Below are positions 1-7,203 of a stretch of DNA of 8,908 nt, piece after piece (positions within the stretch are counted from its first letter, which is position 1; every line of letters begins with the position of its first letter). The DNA is from Bacteroidota bacterium (lineage in GTDB: Bacteria > Bacteroidota > Ignavibacteria > Ignavibacteriales > Melioribacteraceae), in assembly GCA_023453125.1 (NCBI GenBank), contig JAEXUB010000052.1:1-8908 (forward strand), written 5' to 3'. Position numbers and translations under genes: made by a program. The notes under the pieces are model-generated. The model was not told the DNA's origin. It saw only the letters and a program-made list of their open reading frames with translations, and made no database searches.

Positions 1-2130
1 ATTAAGATTGCCCCTTATTACGACCGCTCCGAAATTGTTGACCACAGCATCAATAATCTGGTTACAGCCCTCATTGAAGGTTCAATTTTTGTACTGATAG
101 TCCTTTATCTTCTCCTCCGCAGTTTCAGGGGCTCGGTGGTTGTGCTTATATCCTTGGTTATCTCATTCCTTTTTACTTTCATTATTATGAAACTGGTTGG
201 TTTAAGCGCAAACCTGATGTCTTTCGGGGGACTCGCAATTTCGATAGGCATGAAAATAGACGCCACCATAATCCAGGTGGAAAATGTGCAAAGGCATCTT
301 AGCGAATCCGGGACAAAGGATAGAAAACTGGCCACGGTTCTCAAATCGGTACTTGAGGTAAGAAAACCGAGCATATTCGGAGAACTGATTATTGCTCTCA
401 CATTTATTCCTATTCTCGGTCTGGAAGGAATTGAAGGGAAAATGTTCGCTCCCCTGGCCTATACCGTTGCAATTACATTACTTACTTCATTAGTCCTTTC
501 AATTTTTGTAATACCTACATTCTGCGCCATGTTCCTAAAGCCCGGAGATGAAAAGGAAAGCGCCGTTATGCATTTCCTTAAGGGTAAATATGAACCTCTC
601 CTTAATTTCAGCCTCAGGAATAAGAAAGTGCTGTTGGTTACAGCCGGAGCTCTTCTGATTGCCACATTTATCTTAATTCCAAGACTTGGTACTGAATTTA
701 TTCCGGTAATGGATGAAGGGGCATTTGATATGGATATTGCCCTTATTCCCAGCGTCTCACTCGATAAGGCAATGGAAATAAACCGGCTCGTAGGAGAGAA
801 ACTAAGACAGTTTCCCGAACTGCAGACATTCGTATCTCGCACGGGGCAAACCGGACTTGCGCTTGATACCCGAGGGGTCGATAAGACCGGCTATGTCGGT
901 ATACTGCGCCCGAGAAGCGAATGGCCTGTTAAAAAGACCCGGGATGAGCTCTTCAATGAAATGCGCGAAGCAATCGAATCAATTCCGGGGATCAACTTCG
1001 GATTCAGCCAGCCAATTCAATGCCGAATTGACGAAATTGTTGCCGGTACCAGAGCCCAGCTTATTCTTAAACTTTTCGGCGAGGATATAAATACACTTAA
1101 GAAGAAGGCCGATGAAATTTCACACATCCTGGCCGATGTTAAAGGTGCTACCGACCTTAATGCGGAAAAAATAACAGGGCAGCCCTATCTTACAATTGAA
1201 ATTGACAGGCAGAAGATTGCCCGCTACGGACTGAATATCTCTGACGTACAGGATCTGATTGAAATTGCGGTCGGCGGAAAAACCGCATCAAAGTTCTATG
1301 AAGAGAACCGTAATTTTGATATTACCGTTCGCCTCCCGGAAAGCTATAGGAATTCCCCCGAATCTGTAAGCAATATTCTGGTTCCCCTCCCCGGCGGGGC
1401 ACGAGTTCCTCTGGACCAGCTTGCAAATATCAGTATGACCGAAGGGCCGGTTCAGATTAGCCGCGAGGATGGCTCTAGAAGAATTGGTATTGAAGTGAAT
1501 GTCGCGGGACGCGATATTGGAAGCTTTGTTTCTGATGCAAAGGAAAAAATTAATGAGAATGTTAAACTCCCCGCAGGTTATTATATCACCTGGGGAGGCC
1601 AGTTTGAGAATCAGCAGAGGGCAATGGCAAAGCTAATGATTATTGCCCCGGCCGCAATAGGATTAATTCTTCTCCTTCTCTATGTTACATTCAAGTCTAT
1701 CAGAATGTCTCTGCTTGTAATTTCAAATCTCCCCTTTGCATTAATAGGGGGAGTATTCTCATTATGGATTTCCGGGCAGTATCTGTCAGTCCCCGCTTCG
1801 GTAGGATTTATTGTATTATTCGGAGTGGCGGTATTGAACGGACTGGTCCTTGTTTCTCATATAACCCAGCTTAAGGAGGAAGAAGGAATTCCCCTTTCTG
1901 AAGCAGTAAAAAAAGGAAGCGTTGACCGTCTCCGCCCGGTTCTTATGACTGCGCTGATTGGAGTATTCAGTCTAATACCGATGATATACTCTTCGGGTGC
2001 CGGTTCTGAGATTCAGAGGCCTCTCGCAATTGTTGTAATCGGGGGGCTTATTACATCCACTATTCTAACTCTTCTTTTAATACCTGCTCTTTACGGCTGG
2101 TTTTCAAGTGTATGGCAGAAGAATAATTGA
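1..2130 (+). CDS. Heavy-metal efflux RND transporter (CzcA/CusA family), 5' end outside window
   Basis: Inner-membrane, proton-driven pump subunit of a tripartite CzcCBA/CusCBA-type system that exports metal cations. The frame is open from base 1, so the first ATG at 136 is not the start. About 709 residues are present of the usual 1,000-1,050, so roughly the N-terminal third is missing. Visible landmarks are YDRSE just before TM2, the TM3-TM4 stretch with Asp at 259-261 and VEN at 277-285, GTEFIP before the second periplasmic domain, and the C-terminal helices with VLNG and RPVLMTAL. VLNG and RPVLMTAL follow the CzcA pattern rather than the CusA pattern (AEFG, RPKAMT). The residue corresponding to CusA Met573 is Glu (1033-1035), which argues against a copper/silver-type site. 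The substrate cannot be named; Zn/Co/Cd/Ni are possible. Oddities are Lys at 253-255 and Ser at 241-243 in TM4 (see findings). It is probably the last gene of its operon, since a terminator follows directly. Confidence 0.93.
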   Translation: MKIAPYYDRSEIVDHSINNLVTALIEGSIFVLIVLYLLLRSFRGSVVVLISLVISFLFTFIIMKLVGLSANLMSFGGLAISIGMKIDATIIQVENVQRHLSESGTKDRKLATVLKSVLEVRKPSIFGELIIALTFIPILGLEGIEGKMFAPLAYTVAITLLTSLVLSIFVIPTFCAMFLKPGDEKESAVMHFLKGKYEPLLNFSLRNKKVLLVTAGALLIATFILIPRLGTEFIPVMDEGAFDMDIALIPSVSLDKAMEINRLVGEKLRQFPELQTFVSRTGQTGLALDTRGVDKTGYVGILRPRSEWPVKKTRDELFNEMREAIESIPGINFGFSQPIQCRIDEIVAGTRAQLILKLFGEDINTLKKKADEISHILADVKGATDLNAEKITGQPYLTIEIDRQKIARYGLNISDVQDLIEIAVGGKTASKFYEENRNFDITVRLPESYRNSPESVSNILVPLPGGARVPLDQLANISMTEGPVQISREDGSRRIGIEVNVAGRDIGSFVSDAKEKINENVKLPAGYYITWGGQFENQQRAMAKLMIIAPAAIGLILLLLYVTFKSIRMSLLVISNLPFALIGGVFSLWISGQYLSVPASVGFIVLFGVAVLNGLVLVSHITQLKEEEGIPLSEAVKKGSVDRLRPVLMTALIGVFSLIPMIYSSGAGSEIQRPLAIVVIGGLITSTILTLLLIPALYGWFSSVWQKNN

Positions 2131-2137
2131 ATTATGA

Positions 2138-2168
2138 GAGACGGGGCAATACCCCGTCTCCTCTTTTT
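2138..2168 (+). terminator. Rho-independent terminator after the RND gene
   Basis: A 9-bp perfect GC-rich stem (GAGACGGGG at 2138-2146, CCCCGTCTC at 2152-2160) has a 5-nt loop and is followed by CTCTTTTT. It lies 8 nt past the RND stop codon. The gap to the convergent propeller gene is only 42 nt. The same stem could help stop transcription from the other side, but that side lacks a good U-run. Confidence 0.9.
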
Positions 2169-2172
2169 GCCG

Positions 2173-3150
2173 CTATTCCGAAAATATGAATTTGTAAACG
2201 GCATTCGATTCATCCCCTTCCGAAAGTGCGTAAATTCCCCTTTCCGAAGATGAAATAATTCTTTTCTTTATCCTGATATCTTTCTTAATCAGTTCCCCTT
2301 CAATATCATATGCGTCGCATTGACTGTCATCGTAACAGATAAATAAAACATCCCTGTAAATAAATGCATTTTCGGCGTATCTTTGTCTTGCTCCCAATTT
2401 ACCATTCTTATCGGTGAGAGTCATCATCCTGGCATTCCTCCCCCCGAATTCGGTAATAAGCTTGCCATCGGAATTGAATTTTCTTATAGTCATCAGCTCA
2501 CTGCTAATTGCATAAATAAAATCATTTCTGTCAATACATATAAGGATATCTGCCTCAGGCATAAAAGAACGGTCCTCCCTTTTATTGCTCTCCCCGAATT
2601 CCGAAATCTTCTTTCCCTGCGGGGTAAACTTATAAATGAAATCGGAACTCTTTTTTTCGGGGGACCAGGTGGGAATAAAAATCTCCTTACGGCTGTTCAT
2701 ATATGCAAAAGGGCCTACGGGGGATAATGGAATACTCCCCTTAAATTCATTATCCGGGGTGAATATATTTGCCCGCTGTTTTGGAGGATCGAAGATATAA
2801 ATGTTATCCTCCCCATCCTTTAATAGAGAAGAGGGAGAAAAATAATCCTCCGGGTCATACCCGGCTTCCCCGATATTGCCCTTGAATTCCCCCTTTTCAT
2901 TATAAAGAAGTATTTTATAAATACCTTTGCCTGCAATCAGGAATACAATTTCATCGTTATCAATTGGAATTGCCTTCCTTATGCTCTGTATCTCGGCCCC
3001 TTTAGGTTTTTCAAGATTAATAGTATTTGCGAGTATAAATATTTTCTCGAACGAATCGGAATTCCTTATTCTCTCTCTGAATGAATCTCCGGTTTGTGCA
3101 CTGCTGATAATAGCGGTAAGAAATAAAACGGATGAAACTAATCGGCGCAT
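2173..3150 (-). CDS. Secreted 6-bladed beta-propeller (NHL-like) protein
   Basis: 325 residues. The N-terminus is a Sec signal peptide (MRR, hydrophobic stretch about 5-17, probable cleavage near SSA-Q at 18-19), so the protein is predicted to act outside the inner membrane. The rest consists of degenerate blades of about 40 residues. Each has an aromatic/hydrophobic strand followed by a 'kF..dGk.i.eFG' turn, as at 83-94, 116-138, 171-186 and 211-236. This is the pattern of the NHL/6-bladed propellers (PF17170-like) common in Bacteroidota and Ignavibacteriota. The function of this member is unknown; such proteins usually bind ligands or partner proteins and lack catalytic motifs. The start is supported by a Shine-Dalgarno-like AGGGGG about 9 nt upstream. 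It stands alone: convergent with the RND gene, and separated from the upstream oxidoreductase operon by a terminator. The stop codon is TAG. Confidence 0.8.
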   Translation of the reverse strand: MRRLVSSVLFLTAIISSAQTGDSFRERIRNSDSFEKIFILANTINLEKPKGAEIQSIRKAIPIDNDEIVFLIAGKGIYKILLYNEKGEFKGNIGEAGYDPEDYFSPSSLLKDGEDNIYIFDPPKQRANIFTPDNEFKGSIPLSPVGPFAYMNSRKEIFIPTWSPEKKSSDFIYKFTPQGKKISEFGESNKREDRSFMPEADILICIDRNDFIYAISSELMTIRKFNSDGKLITEFGGRNARMMTLTDKNGKLGARQRYAENAFIYRDVLFICYDDSQCDAYDIEGELIKKDIRIKKRIISSSERGIYALSEGDESNAVYKFIFSE

Positions 3151-3163
3151 TGATGGTCCCCCT

Positions 3164-3182
3164 ATTTATTTGTGAAATAAAT
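3164..3182. promoter_or_regulatory. Perfect inverted repeat just upstream of the propeller gene
   Basis: ATTTATTT (3164-3171), GTG, AAATAAAT (3175-3182): an 8-bp perfect palindrome with a 3-nt centre, immediately 5' of the Shine-Dalgarno sequence of the propeller gene. It could be an operator, or a weak hairpin in the 5' leader. The sequence is all A/T in the arms, so chance is a real alternative. No TAnnTTTG promoter was found in this interval. Confidence 0.35.
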
Positions 3183-3244
3183 GAAGTACCTTACAGCCTA
3201 TGCGCGCCTCTCAATTTTGTTTTTGGAATAATCTAAAATATTAT

Positions 3245-3273
3245 AAATAAAAAAGGGAAGCAAGATGCTTCCC
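3245..3273 (-). terminator. Rho-independent terminator of the oxidoreductase operon
   Basis: Read on the minus strand, GGGAAGCA (3273-3266), a 3-nt loop and TGCTTCCC (3262-3255) form an 8-bp perfect stem, followed by TTTTTTAT. It lies 28 nt past the stop codon of the DAO-family gene, so it closes that operon and isolates it from the propeller gene. Confidence 0.92.
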
Positions 3274-3300
3274 CTTTGTGGATGAATTTTTGCACTATTA

Positions 3301-4449
3301 CTATTTAAGAACTTCCTGTCCGGCAAAACTGCGGTAAAGAGTAAGCTGATCGAGAATATGGTTATAGGCTGTGCTCTTATCAACTATAATTTCAGTAAGC
3401 ACTTTTCCTAATCCGGGCCCGAGCATAAAACCCTGTCCGCACATACCAACAGTTAAAAGCAAATTATCAAATTCATTTGTATATCCTACAATCGGGAATC
3501 CGTCGGGGGTCATTGGATATAAACCGCGCCAGGTTCTGCGCACCCTTAGGTTTCTCAGTCTCGGATAAATTGTAAGCATTCTGCTTATTATGTGAGGAAG
3601 GAATGACGATGTATTATCAGAATCGTGCCCTTCAATCTTTGGCATCGGTGTAATGCAGAATACAACCTGTCCTTCCTTGTTCTGGTAGAAATAGTAATTC
3701 AATGAACCGTAATCGGGACCGATATCAACAATCATCGGATCGAAAAATTTCTGAACCGGTTCTGTAATTCCCGCTTCGTGCGAAGCGGGGAATACCGGGA
3801 GTTCAAGCCCCACGAGCCTTCCCAATGCAGTTGCGTCGGCACCTGAGGCATTTACTACAAGCCCCGCGGAATACTCATCTTTATCGGTTGTGAATTTGGT
3901 TATTACTCTTCCCTCCTTCTCCATCGAAACAACTTCTTCATTAAAGAAGAATTCAACGCCGGCCCTCATTGCCATTACATAATAAGATTCGGCTACTTTT
4001 AAATTGCTCGCGTTTCCGTCGCCGGGGGAAAATGTGCCCCCCCTTAATCCTTCAGTGGAAATACCGGGGGCAAGTTCGGCTATCTTTTCCGGTCCTACCC
4101 AGTCAATATTAAGATTATAGCTTTTCTGTTTAACAAGAAGTTCCTTAAGGGCTTTTTCCTTTGCTTCATCAAAAACGGGATACATATAGCCCCCCTGAAC
4201 CCAGTCAATATCAAATCCGTATTCGTGTTCAAAGTTTCTGAATATCTCCAATGACATCTGGCAGAGGGTAATTTTTGCCGGATCGGAGTGTGTTGCCCTT
4301 ATGCCTCCTATTGCCGCCCTGTTCTGCCCTCTTCCAACTGAACTAAGTTTTTCAATTACTCCAACTTTCAATCCTCTTTTGGCAAGATAATAGCTCAATG
4401 GAAGCCCTACGCTTCCTGCACCTATGATTGCTACGTCAAATTTTTTCAT
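3301..4449 (-). CDS. DAO-family FAD-dependent oxidoreductase, beta-type subunit of an amino-acid dehydrogenase
   Basis: 382 residues. The N-terminal FAD-binding fold has GAGSVG at 10-15 and the ribose-binding Glu in VIEK at 31-34. NASGADA at 200-206 and the C-terminal GMCGQGFMLGPGLG (335-348) are the other flavin-contact segments of the DAO superfamily (PF01266). GRGQNRAAIGGIRATHSD (39-56) resembles the beta subunits of D-hydroxyproline dehydrogenase, HcnC and related sarcosine/proline/glycine oxidoreductases. The expected reaction is oxidation of a secondary or primary amino acid to the imine, with electrons passed to the partner encoded just upstream. The exact substrate is not evident. I chose the ATG at 4449: it lies one base after the TGA of the upstream gene, has GGTGA 5 nt before it, and begins directly at the Rossmann strand (MKKFDV). 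An alternative ATG at 4470 would overlap the upstream gene by 20 nt and has no ribosome binding site. Translation is probably coupled. The stop codon is TAG. Confidence 0.88.
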   Translation of the reverse strand: MKKFDVAIIGAGSVGLPLSYYLAKRGLKVGVIEKLSSVGRGQNRAAIGGIRATHSDPAKITLCQMSLEIFRNFEHEYGFDIDWVQGGYMYPVFDEAKEKALKELLVKQKSYNLNIDWVGPEKIAELAPGISTEGLRGGTFSPGDGNASNLKVAESYYVMAMRAGVEFFFNEEVVSMEKEGRVITKFTTDKDEYSAGLVVNASGADATALGRLVGLELPVFPASHEAGITEPVQKFFDPMIVDIGPDYGSLNYYFYQNKEGQVVFCITPMPKIEGHDSDNTSSFLPHIISRMLTIYPRLRNLRVRRTWRGLYPMTPDGFPIVGYTNEFDNLLLTVGMCGQGFMLGPGLGKVLTEIIVDKSTAYNHILDQLTLYRSFAGQEVLK

Positions 4450-4450
4450 A

Positions 4451-6520
4451 TCATTCACCATCCGATTCATTTATTAATGCATACATTGGCACTTCAACGC
4501 TCAAAGGACGTTTCGAATTCGGAGTTACATCCTTCCAATCGACCCCTGCCATTTTAAATACTCTCGGGAGAAGCGTGGAGCAGTTCTTTCCGCCGCAGGC
4601 CCCCATTCCCACACGCAGAGGCTTTAACTGAGCGGCGTCCCTTACATTATGCTCTTTAATGTAATCGATTATTTCCTGTACCGTTATCAGTTCGCACTGG
4701 CATACAACACCATTCTCGGGTATATAGCTGAAAGAAGGATTCTCCAAAGGCTTAACAGTTTCTTCGCTCTGAACCCTAATGCCGGCAACCTTGCACGCAT
4801 TCTTTAATGAGGTCTTTACATAAACAATGCTTGTCTTGAACTTCTTATTAAAGCGTACTTTTGTAACAAGCCCATCTTCAAGGTAATCCCCTTCCATTTC
4901 CATCAATGCCACTTTATCCCCTTCCTTAAAGTCGGGTATAAACTCGTGCGGAAGAATTACTTCTGCCGTATTCTCATCAAGTTTCTTTGCAAGGGTTATT
5001 GCCAGACCGGGACATATAGCAAGACAGCTCTGGCAGCCGTTGCAGTCTCCGTCAAATACCGGAAGATCCATTATTGTTCCGTGCTCATCGGTAAGATTTA
5101 TTCCGTGCTGCGGGCATACGGATGTACATGGATTGCACGGTATCTCTTCAACACAATGAATTACCGGTTTGTACTGCTCCGTAAGCTCAATGTTCTTAAA
5201 CTCTACAACTTTACCCGGGTGGCTCTTTAATACTTCCGCCTTCTCGGTAAATGAATGGTCAATTACAATATCCTTTCCAAGAAGCTTTGCCATCTCAAGT
5301 CCGGCAATTCTACCGCCGAACATTGCCGATGAAGCTTCGGCTATTTCATTTGCATCCCCCGCCTTAACAACTTTAAATCCGAATTTAACTGCCATATCGT
5401 AGAATTCATCAACCGGACTCAATCCAACCGCAATAAGGAGGGTATCTACTTCGAATGTTTTTGCCGTTTCAAGAATAGGATTCCATTTATCGTCAACCTG
5501 CGCGATAGTAACTTTTTCTACCTTTCCGTTTCCTTCTGCGGAGAGTACTGTATGGTTAAGGTAGATCGGCACTCCCATTCTCTTTATCTTATCGGCGTGT
5601 ACTTTATATCCCGCCGTCTTTGAGGCTATATCGCAGATGCCGACTGCCTTTATGCCAGCCTGCAGGGCGTGGTATGCTCCTATAAGCCCTACGTTTCCGC
5701 TGCCTACTATGAATACACGGTCTGATGATTTTACAAGGTCCCTGTTTACAAGCGTCTGAAAGGCACCTGCGCCGTAGACTCCCGGCAGATGGTTACCCGG
5801 AAAGATTATTGACCTTTCCCTTGCGCCGGCTGATACTATCAATCCTTCAAACTCTACTATCACATAATTCTTATTATCAACAAACAATCCCGCTTTCTTA
5901 TCCTTATAAAGCCCCACAACCGAGGTGCTTGAATAAATTTTTACATTTTCAAATGAGCGGACTTCCTTTTCCAGTTTATGCCCTATGTCTACCCCTCTTG
6001 TACCGGCGTAGCAATCCTCAATTGAACCGAAGAATTTATGTGTCTGGAGAAGAAGTTTACCTCCAAGCAAATTCTTATCGTCTACAAGAATTACATTGAA
6101 TCCCTGTTTAGCCAGTTCAATTGTAGCGGTTAATCCCGAAGGGCCTCCGCCTACTACAAGTACGTCGCATTTTTCTTCCAGCTTTGTGAATTTCTTTACC
6201 GGAGTGTCATTCTCGGGGAGTTTCGGTACGTAGCGGAGAGTTTCAATCTTCATTCCTCCTTTAAGGGGGGTAATGCAGGATTTTAACGGCAGTCCGTCTA
6301 TTATCACCGTACAGTGTGAACATTGTCCGTTTGCGCAGTAAATTCCCTGCGGGGCATCGTCTCTCTTGTGAATTGCGAATTCTTTTACATTGTTCGAAAT
6401 CAACGCGGAAGATACAGCCTCTCCCTCCAGTCCCTCTAATTTTTTATCATTGAAAAAAAATTCTACTTTTTTCTCATTTTCCGGAACCGGCAGGACAGGA
6501 TGCTTGAGTATCCTTTCCAT
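4451..6520 (-). CDS. Multi-cofactor oxidoreductase: 2Fe-2S + FAD/NAD(P) + 2x4Fe-4S + BFD, alpha-type subunit
   Basis: 689 residues. Modules in order: a plant-type 2Fe-2S domain (Fer2_4-like, Cys62, 67, 70, 82); a pyridine-nucleotide-disulfide-type flavoprotein with GGGPSG at 124-129 (FAD) and VGSGNVG at 272-278 (second nucleotide); an 8-Cys ferredoxin segment (Cys456, 462, 465, 469 and Cys493, 496, 499, 503, the second being CxxCxxCxxxCP); and a C-terminal BFD-like 2Fe-2S domain (Cys607, 609, 642, 647). In D-hydroxyproline dehydrogenases, HcnABC and archaeal proline dehydrogenases these modules are usually split over two or three subunits; here they are one chain. There is no GcvT-like C-terminal domain, so it is not a folate-using tetrameric sarcosine oxidase. 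Inferred role: taking electrons from the DAO subunit encoded one base downstream and delivering them to NAD(P), ferredoxin or a quinone-linked carrier. The start is supported by AAAGAGG at 6533-6527, 6 nt before the ATG. The substrate is unknown. Confidence 0.9.
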   Translation of the reverse strand: MERILKHPVLPVPENEKKVEFFFNDKKLEGLEGEAVSSALISNNVKEFAIHKRDDAPQGIYCANGQCSHCTVIIDGLPLKSCITPLKGGMKIETLRYVPKLPENDTPVKKFTKLEEKCDVLVVGGGPSGLTATIELAKQGFNVILVDDKNLLGGKLLLQTHKFFGSIEDCYAGTRGVDIGHKLEKEVRSFENVKIYSSTSVVGLYKDKKAGLFVDNKNYVIVEFEGLIVSAGARERSIIFPGNHLPGVYGAGAFQTLVNRDLVKSSDRVFIVGSGNVGLIGAYHALQAGIKAVGICDIASKTAGYKVHADKIKRMGVPIYLNHTVLSAEGNGKVEKVTIAQVDDKWNPILETAKTFEVDTLLIAVGLSPVDEFYDMAVKFGFKVVKAGDANEIAEASSAMFGGRIAGLEMAKLLGKDIVIDHSFTEKAEVLKSHPGKVVEFKNIELTEQYKPVIHCVEEIPCNPCTSVCPQHGINLTDEHGTIMDLPVFDGDCNGCQSCLAICPGLAITLAKKLDENTAEVILPHEFIPDFKEGDKVALMEMEGDYLEDGLVTKVRFNKKFKTSIVYVKTSLKNACKVAGIRVQSEETVKPLENPSFSYIPENGVVCQCELITVQEIIDYIKEHNVRDAAQLKPLRVGMGACGGKNCSTLLPRVFKMAGVDWKDVTPNSKRPLSVEVPMYALINESDGE

Positions 6521-6570
6521 AAATAGCCTCTTTGTAAGCTTTTTTTGCAGTTTATTTTATTATGTTTTTG

Positions 6571-6613
6571 TTGACCGGTAATAATCAGACATCCAACACT
6601 TATTGTAGGTCAA
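6571..6613 (-). repeat. Inverted repeat in the 5' leader of the oxidoreductase operon
   Basis: TTGACC at 6571-6576 and GGTCAA at 6608-6613 are perfect 6-bp inverted arms 31 nt apart. Both lie between the predicted transcription start and the ribosome binding site. On the transcript the arms can be extended imperfectly (UUUUUGACC against GGUCAACAAAAA). It could be a leader hairpin or two half-sites for a regulator. It does not match a riboswitch that I recognise. Confidence 0.3.
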
Positions 6614-6626
6614 AAATTATTCCACT

Positions 6627-6657
6627 CAAATATAGGGACTTGCTATTAATCCTCAAA
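6627..6657 (-). promoter_or_regulatory. Bacteroidota-type promoter of the oxidoreductase operon
   Basis: On the minus strand TTTG (6657-6654), exactly 19 nt, then TATATTTG (6634-6627) match the Bacteroidota primary-sigma consensus TTTG-N19-TAnnTTTG in both boxes and in spacing. Transcription should start a few bases past 6627, giving a leader of roughly 100 nt before the ATG at 6520. No equally good match was found in front of the other genes. Confidence 0.7.
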
Positions 6658-6790
6658 TTATGATTTCAACCTAAATTAATTCTCAATTTTATTTTATTTT
6701 TTAAAGGATTTTCAGAAATATTAAGAATATGGGCATTTAGGAGCCCCCCCCCTCTTCAATTATCAATAATTAAAAATAATCTGTTTTTCA

Positions 6791-6814
6791 GTTCTTTTCT
6801 CTGGAGAAAAGAAC
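6791..6814. repeat. Perfect 11-bp inverted repeat at the edge of the palindromic element
   Basis: GTTCTTTTCTC (6791-6801), TG, GAGAAAAGAAC (6804-6814). The right arm is followed by CAAAAGAAC, which repeats part of the arm. It stands 11 nt from the larger nested palindrome and probably belongs to the same repeat unit. There is no T-run and no gene end next to it, so it is not an obvious terminator. Confidence 0.7.
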
Positions 6815-6825
6815 CAAAAGAACTT

Positions 6826-6962
6826 GCGCTGGCAAAATAATCGCTAAAATTTATTCCGTTCCGCTGCGGCAAAATAAACTCCCCGGCTTCGCCGTGTCAG
6901 ACATATTTTGTCGCTTTACGCTCCGCTCCATAAATTTTTAAACGCGATTATTTTAGAGGCGC
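6826..6962. repeat. Nested palindromic element (candidate REP/MITE-like interspersed repeat)
   Basis: Three stems are nested around one centre. The outer arms 6826-6854 and 6930-6962 start with GCGC, share AAAATAATCGC (6834-6844) against GCGATTATTTT (6944-6954), and continue through TAAAATTTAT against ATAAATTTTTAAA with a small insertion. The middle arms are GCGGCAAAATA (6866-6876) and TATTTTGTCGC (6904-6914), 10 of 11 paired. The inner hairpin is CGGC-TTC-GCCG (6884-6894). No open reading frame is present, so it would be non-autonomous. Elements of this look are scattered through Bacteroidota-related genomes, but copy number cannot be judged from one window. Confidence 0.65.
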
Positions 6963-7103
6963 CCCTAGGGAAATTATAGTACTTACATTTATTCAAAAAG
7001 TATAAAACAAAACCCCATTCTGACGTATTTGAGCGGCAGAATCTCTTTTTTGACTAAGAATCAACTTAAATAGGATTTTCGTCATTAGTAAAGCCCCAAT
7101 TCT

Positions 7104-7138
7104 CCCGGCAAAGCCGTGTGAGCCCACCTGAGGCGGGC
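7104..7138. repeat. Two adjacent GC-rich hairpins, one echoing the nested element
   Basis: CCCGGC-AAA-GCCGTGT (7104-7119) is a near copy of CCCGGC-TTC-GCCGTGT (6882-6897) with only the 3-nt loop changed. Right after it, GCCCACCT (7122-7129), G, AGGCGGGC (7131-7138) forms a second stem with one mismatch. These look like pieces of intergenic palindromic repeats. They are GC-rich against an AT-rich background. Confidence 0.55.
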
Positions 7139-7157
7139 GGGCCTAACTGATTTATTT

Positions 7158-7192
7158 AAAACAAAAAACCCAAACATCTAGTCTGGGTTTTT
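7158..7192 (-). terminator. Terminator after the tRNA-Leu gene
   Basis: AAAAACCCA (minus strand 7192-7184) and TGGGTTTTT (7172-7164) form a 9-bp perfect stem with an 11-nt loop, continuing into TTGTTTT. It begins 12 nt past the 3' end of the tRNA. The structure is symmetric enough to work in both directions. Confidence 0.75.
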
Positions 7193-7203
7193 AGAGTCCT
7201 ATG

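Larger units (their letters stand above)
6521..7203. other. Gene-free interval holding promoter, leader and palindromic repeats
   Basis: No credible coding region lies here on either strand. From left to right it holds the operon leader and promoter (6521-6657), an AT-rich stretch with a run of nine C (6744-6752), a perfect hairpin (6791-6814), a large nested palindrome (6826-6962), an AT-rich stretch in which I see nothing (about 6970-7095), two GC-rich hairpins (7104-7138) and the terminator of the tRNA gene (7158-7192). Confidence 0.8.

Noticed and set aside
136..138. ATG at 136 as start of the RND gene
   Set aside because: The frame upstream is open to base 1 and encodes conserved family sequence (YDRSE and the second transmembrane helix).
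4468..4470. ATG at 4470 as start of the DAO-family gene
   Set aside because: No Shine-Dalgarno sequence and a 20-nt overlap with the upstream gene; the ATG at 4449 starts at the conserved fold one base after the upstream stop.
6791..7143. CRISPR array or riboswitch in the palindromic interval
   Set aside because: There are no regularly spaced direct repeats with unique spacers, and the stems do not match a riboswitch class that I recognise; no gene follows in the right orientation and distance.
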